Position numbers and translations under genes: made by a program | Shown: positions 60,915 through 64,000 of the stretch, piece by piece | Position numbering within the stretch: the first letter of the stretch is position 1 | How the letters are laid out: every line of letters starts with the position of its first letter | The notes under the pieces: generated by a model | Database searches by the model: none | Told to the model about the DNA's origin: nothing | The model's input: only the letters and a program-made list of their open reading frames with translations | Assembly: GCA_945889175.1 (NCBI GenBank) | Contig: CAMDBF010000002.1 | Coordinates: 1 to 64,000 of the forward strand | Direction of reading: 5' to 3' | Source of the DNA: Rickettsia typhi | GTDB taxonomy: Bacteria; Pseudomonadota; Alphaproteobacteria; Rickettsiales; Deianiraeaceae | DNA: 64,000 nucleotides

Positions 60915-63212
60915 ATGAATATAAAAACAGAAGAAGGCTTTAAGGTTGAAAGCCTTACATCATGGGGCTTTGTAGCGGGCAAAGATTACACACTTGGCAG
61001 AATTGACGCAAAGCTAAAAAACATTTGGATAGAGGCAAAAAAAGGTAGTGAAGACATAGACAAAATGCTAGCACAGATAATATTTACTGCAAGAATACAA
61101 AATGCAATTCTTGGGGAGTCATTGCCGCCTTACTTGGGGTGTTTTAATCAGTTTCAAGGTGCGATTATACACGAGGATGATGTGCACGAGGCACTAAGTC
61201 ACCCAAGTATTAACTGGAACCAAGCCCCTTCAAAAATTAACGAGCAGACGGTTGCAATTATTGCCTCGACACTAAAAAATAAACAGATTTTTTATAACTT
61301 AAAAGATTTTGGTACGGCTTTAAAGCAAATTGCTAGCACTGCTTACTTAAGACAAAGCGAGATAACAAAACACAATGTTATATCAATTTATCACGACTGG
61401 CTTGACACGGTTGGCAAAACACTAAAATACCGAGACCCAAAAGTACTTGACGACCTTAAGGCTGACTGCTTTTTAGCTGATATAATGATTGATGTTGATG
61501 GCTCAAAAACCATAACGCAAAAACTAACTTTAATAAGAAAAACAATTGATGAAAAGCTTTTTTATGTGCCAAAAAACAGAAGGGAACTTGATGTTTTTGA
61601 CGATATAGAAATAACTAATCAAAAGATTTACGAGACATTTTGGAACAAATATAAAAGGCCGCCCGCTGAGGATTTTCAGTCCCTAATACTTGCAAGAAGA
61701 GATCTTTTAGTTTTTAACAAGGATAGGCAAAAGAATGGTGCCTTTTACACGCCATCAACCTTTTCGCAGCTAAGTAAGGACTATCTAACTAAAGCCTTTG
61801 GCGAGGCTTGGCAGGATGATTACTACATTTGGGATTGCTGCTGTGGCACTGGCAATTTAGAGGTAGGGCTTATTAATCAGGAAAGAGTTTTTATGTCCGA
61901 CCTTATGCATCAGTGCATTGATATAATTAAGCAGAATAATTTTATGCCGGACTCTAGCCTGTTTCAATTTGATTTTTTAAATGACGAGTGGAAGCCCAGC
62001 TCCCAAGGCGGCAAAATACCTAATAATCTATGGCACATTATACAAAATGAGCCACAAAAGTTAATCATTTACATCAACCCACCTTACAAAGAGGACGCGA
62101 ACAAAAGAACTATATTTGGCACCGAGTCTAACGATGCTGGACTTACTCAAACGGTAACTAAACAAAAAATGAAACAAGATGCGACCAGCTTAGGTAAAGC
62201 AAGTAACGAGCTTTTTGTGCAGTTTTATTACAATATTTACACAAGAATTAAGGGATGTAAAATTGGAGCCTTCTCGACATTAAAAAATTGTGTCTCACCT
62301 AATTTTGAAGGCTTTAGAAGCTTTTTTAAAGCAAAATTCTGTGGTGGCTTTATTTGCAAGTCCAATACTTTTGATAATGTTAAGGGGCAGTTTCCGATAT
62401 CTTTTCAAATTTGGGATTGTGCTTTAAATCTTGATTTTCCAAAGTCAATCACATTTGATGTCTACGACACAGAGGGTAGCAAAACCGTATTTGCAACTGA
62501 TAAAAAAGATGTAATTAACACTTGGTTTGGCAGCGAGCTTGCCGAGAGTAATTTAATTTTAGCATATTTGCAGCATGAAACAAATGATTTTGCACATCAA
62601 AATGGTATATATTTTTCGCCGGTAAAACCAACAAGACCAATTGCAATTGGCTTTGCAAATCTTGAAAGAGCATTAATTTATCTATCGGTAAGATGGTGTA
62701 TTAAGGCAAATTGGTTTAATAAAAGTGATCAGCTTTTGCATCCAAAAAAAATTACTAAAACTACTGATGATACAGGGCTTTATGCAATCGATGGTAAGGA
62801 GCCCTGTATCTACGATTACGAATATCAAAAAGATAAAAATTTTATTGCAAATTGCATAGCTTTTGCAATTTTACACGGGCATAATTATGCAGATTGGTGC
62901 CTGTTTAAGGACAGTGAGCTAGGCCTGTATAGCTCAGGGCGGGATTTAAGTGTGTATAATTTTGTTATGCAATATCAATTTGGCGAAACAGCAAGTAAAT
63001 TGCTTGAAGTTGCTAGGCAAATTTATATGCTTTATTATAGCAAAATTCATCAAAACACTACAAATTACTCAGTTAGTCGCAAAGTTGTTTGGCAAACACT
63101 TAAGGATAACAATGAATTTACATCATTAAAAGTAGAATTTAAAATTTTACAAGATGATCTTGCAGAGGATATAACTCTTGATATGATTGGATATGGTTTT
63201 TATAGAGTTTAA
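60915..63212 (+). CDS. Type IIG-like restriction-methylase (N6-adenine MTase with N-terminal nuclease-like motif)
   Basis: RIDAKLKNIWIEAKKG (D..ExK-like), KNGAFYTPSTFSQLSKDYL, YYIWDCCCGTGNLEVGL, LIIYINPPYKED. Confidence 0.75.
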   Translation: MNIKTEEGFKVESLTSWGFVAGKDYTLGRIDAKLKNIWIEAKKGSEDIDKMLAQIIFTARIQNAILGESLPPYLGCFNQFQGAIIHEDDVHEALSHPSINWNQAPSKINEQTVAIIASTLKNKQIFYNLKDFGTALKQIASTAYLRQSEITKHNVISIYHDWLDTVGKTLKYRDPKVLDDLKADCFLADIMIDVDGSKTITQKLTLIRKTIDEKLFYVPKNRRELDVFDDIEITNQKIYETFWNKYKRPPAEDFQSLILARRDLLVFNKDRQKNGAFYTPSTFSQLSKDYLTKAFGEAWQDDYYIWDCCCGTGNLEVGLINQERVFMSDLMHQCIDIIKQNNFMPDSSLFQFDFLNDEWKPSSQGGKIPNNLWHIIQNEPQKLIIYINPPYKEDANKRTIFGTESNDAGLTQTVTKQKMKQDATSLGKASNELFVQFYYNIYTRIKGCKIGAFSTLKNCVSPNFEGFRSFFKAKFCGGFICKSNTFDNVKGQFPISFQIWDCALNLDFPKSITFDVYDTEGSKTVFATDKKDVINTWFGSELAESNLILAYLQHETNDFAHQNGIYFSPVKPTRPIAIGFANLERALIYLSVRWCIKANWFNKSDQLLHPKKITKTTDDTGLYAIDGKEPCIYDYEYQKDKNFIANCIAFAILHGHNYADWCLFKDSELGLYSSGRDLSVYNFVMQYQFGETASKLLEVARQIYMLYYSKIHQNTTNYSVSRKVVWQTLKDNNEFTSLKVEFKILQDDLAEDITLDMIGYGFYRV

Positions 63213-63326
63213 TATTTATAAAAACTTTTTATGAATATTAAATGGATTTGAAGCAATAATTTGTAACAAAGTTGAGTTAGTTTTACCTGTTAGCAGCAGA
63301 TAAAACTATTAGTTTTTTTAGGCAGA

Positions 63327-64000
63327 TTAGAATGCGGATATTGAAACAACACCTTTAACAAGTGATTCGCTACCGCTAAATGAGCCACCAACACCAAACA
63401 ATACATTGTTAAATCTTAGTGTTAAGCCAGCAGAAACAGCTTGTTGGTTTTTGTAACCAGCCGAACCTACGATAACATTAAGATGTTTGTTGTCAGATGG
63501 GGCAACAAAGTCAAGTGCTGCAGCCATAGCAATTGCTTTGTTGACTCTGTTACTTAAGTCAGTAACTTGAGCTTTGGTTGCAAAGTTATTGGTTGTTAAA
63601 TTAGCAATCTCAGATTTAGTCGCGAAAGTGTTGTCAACATATGTTTTTGCCAAAGCTATAGAATTGCTTAAATTAGTATCAGATTGAGCTGTTGTATAAA
63701 CGGCAGAGGCATCAGCTTTTGTATTTATAGCTGAAACAAGGTCTGTTTTACCTACTGCGTCCCCTGTTAATGTGCTGAAGTCACCTGTTCTATCATTAAC
63801 TTTATCAGCGGTGTAAATCTCATCACCGTCTTGACCGTTGGTAACGGTAAATGTAATTTTACTTGTAGTAGTAGAACCGGGAATAGAATTGTCTTCAACG
63901 AGCCCGTCAATAGTAGCTGCAGATGCTATGCTAAAAGTAGACAAAGCTGTAGCTGCACTTAGGGTGGCAATTTTTAAAAAAGTATTTGTTGTGATAGACA
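63327..64000 (-). CDS. Minimal YadA-like trimeric autotransporter adhesin (start codon straddles the window end)
   Basis: Frame stays open upstream of the listed ORF: MSITTNTFLKIATLSAATALSTFSIASAA signal peptide (A of ATG would be at 64001); C-terminal anchor DLSNRVNKAIAMAAAL..NVIVGSAGYKNQQAVSAGLTLRFNNVLFGVGGSFSG. Confidence 0.8.
   Translation of the reverse strand, partial: SITTNTFLKIATLSAATALSTFSIASAATIDGLVEDNSIPGSTTTSKITFTVTNGQDGDEIYTADKVNDRTGDFSTLTGDAVGKTDLVSAINTKADASAVYTTAQSDTNLSNSIALAKTYVDNTFATKSEIANLTTNNFATKAQVTDLSNRVNKAIAMAAALDFVAPSDNKHLNVIVGSAGYKNQQAVSAGLTLRFNNVLFGVGGSFSGSESLVKGVVSISAF

Overview
AT-rich (low-GC) bacterial chromosome segment, mostly housekeeping genes: ribD, holA, rpsT, dprA, dnaE, nuoN, atpF, metK, tkt, lolA, lspA, ruvX, recF, ruvA, secF, rpmI-rplT-rplS, hslV, rplM-rpsI-rpsM-rpsK-rpoA-infA, radA, purK, gpmI, thrB, nusB, cimA, aspC, thiG, acpS, pdhB, ligA, dat, mltA, lipA. 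The gene complement looks alphaproteobacterial and Rickettsiales-like (inference): a DUF2610-like protein, virB2-like and virB8 genes far apart, and a fragmented ribosomal operon. The cimA/thrB/aspC/dat/purK genes suggest a member with more amino-acid and purine biosynthesis than classical Rickettsia. Accessory content: two Type IIG-like restriction-methylases, a TraT-like lipoprotein, a FliB-like lysine N-methylase, a minimal YadA-like trimeric autotransporter starting at the window edge, an IS1-InsA-like ORF, and several lineage-specific ORFs. The most striking observation is at 8046-8650. A complete DUF559/Vsr-like nuclease domain, bracketed by two same-orientation copies of a GC-rich palindromic repeat, lies in frame inside the first Type IIG gene. 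Related repeats without the nuclease occur in intergenic regions. This resembles an ORF-compatible mobile cassette. Two lineage-specific genes flanking dnaE have in-frame TAG codons (one also has a homopolymer frameshift) with coding-like sequence continuing downstream. All calls were made by reading motifs; no database search was run.
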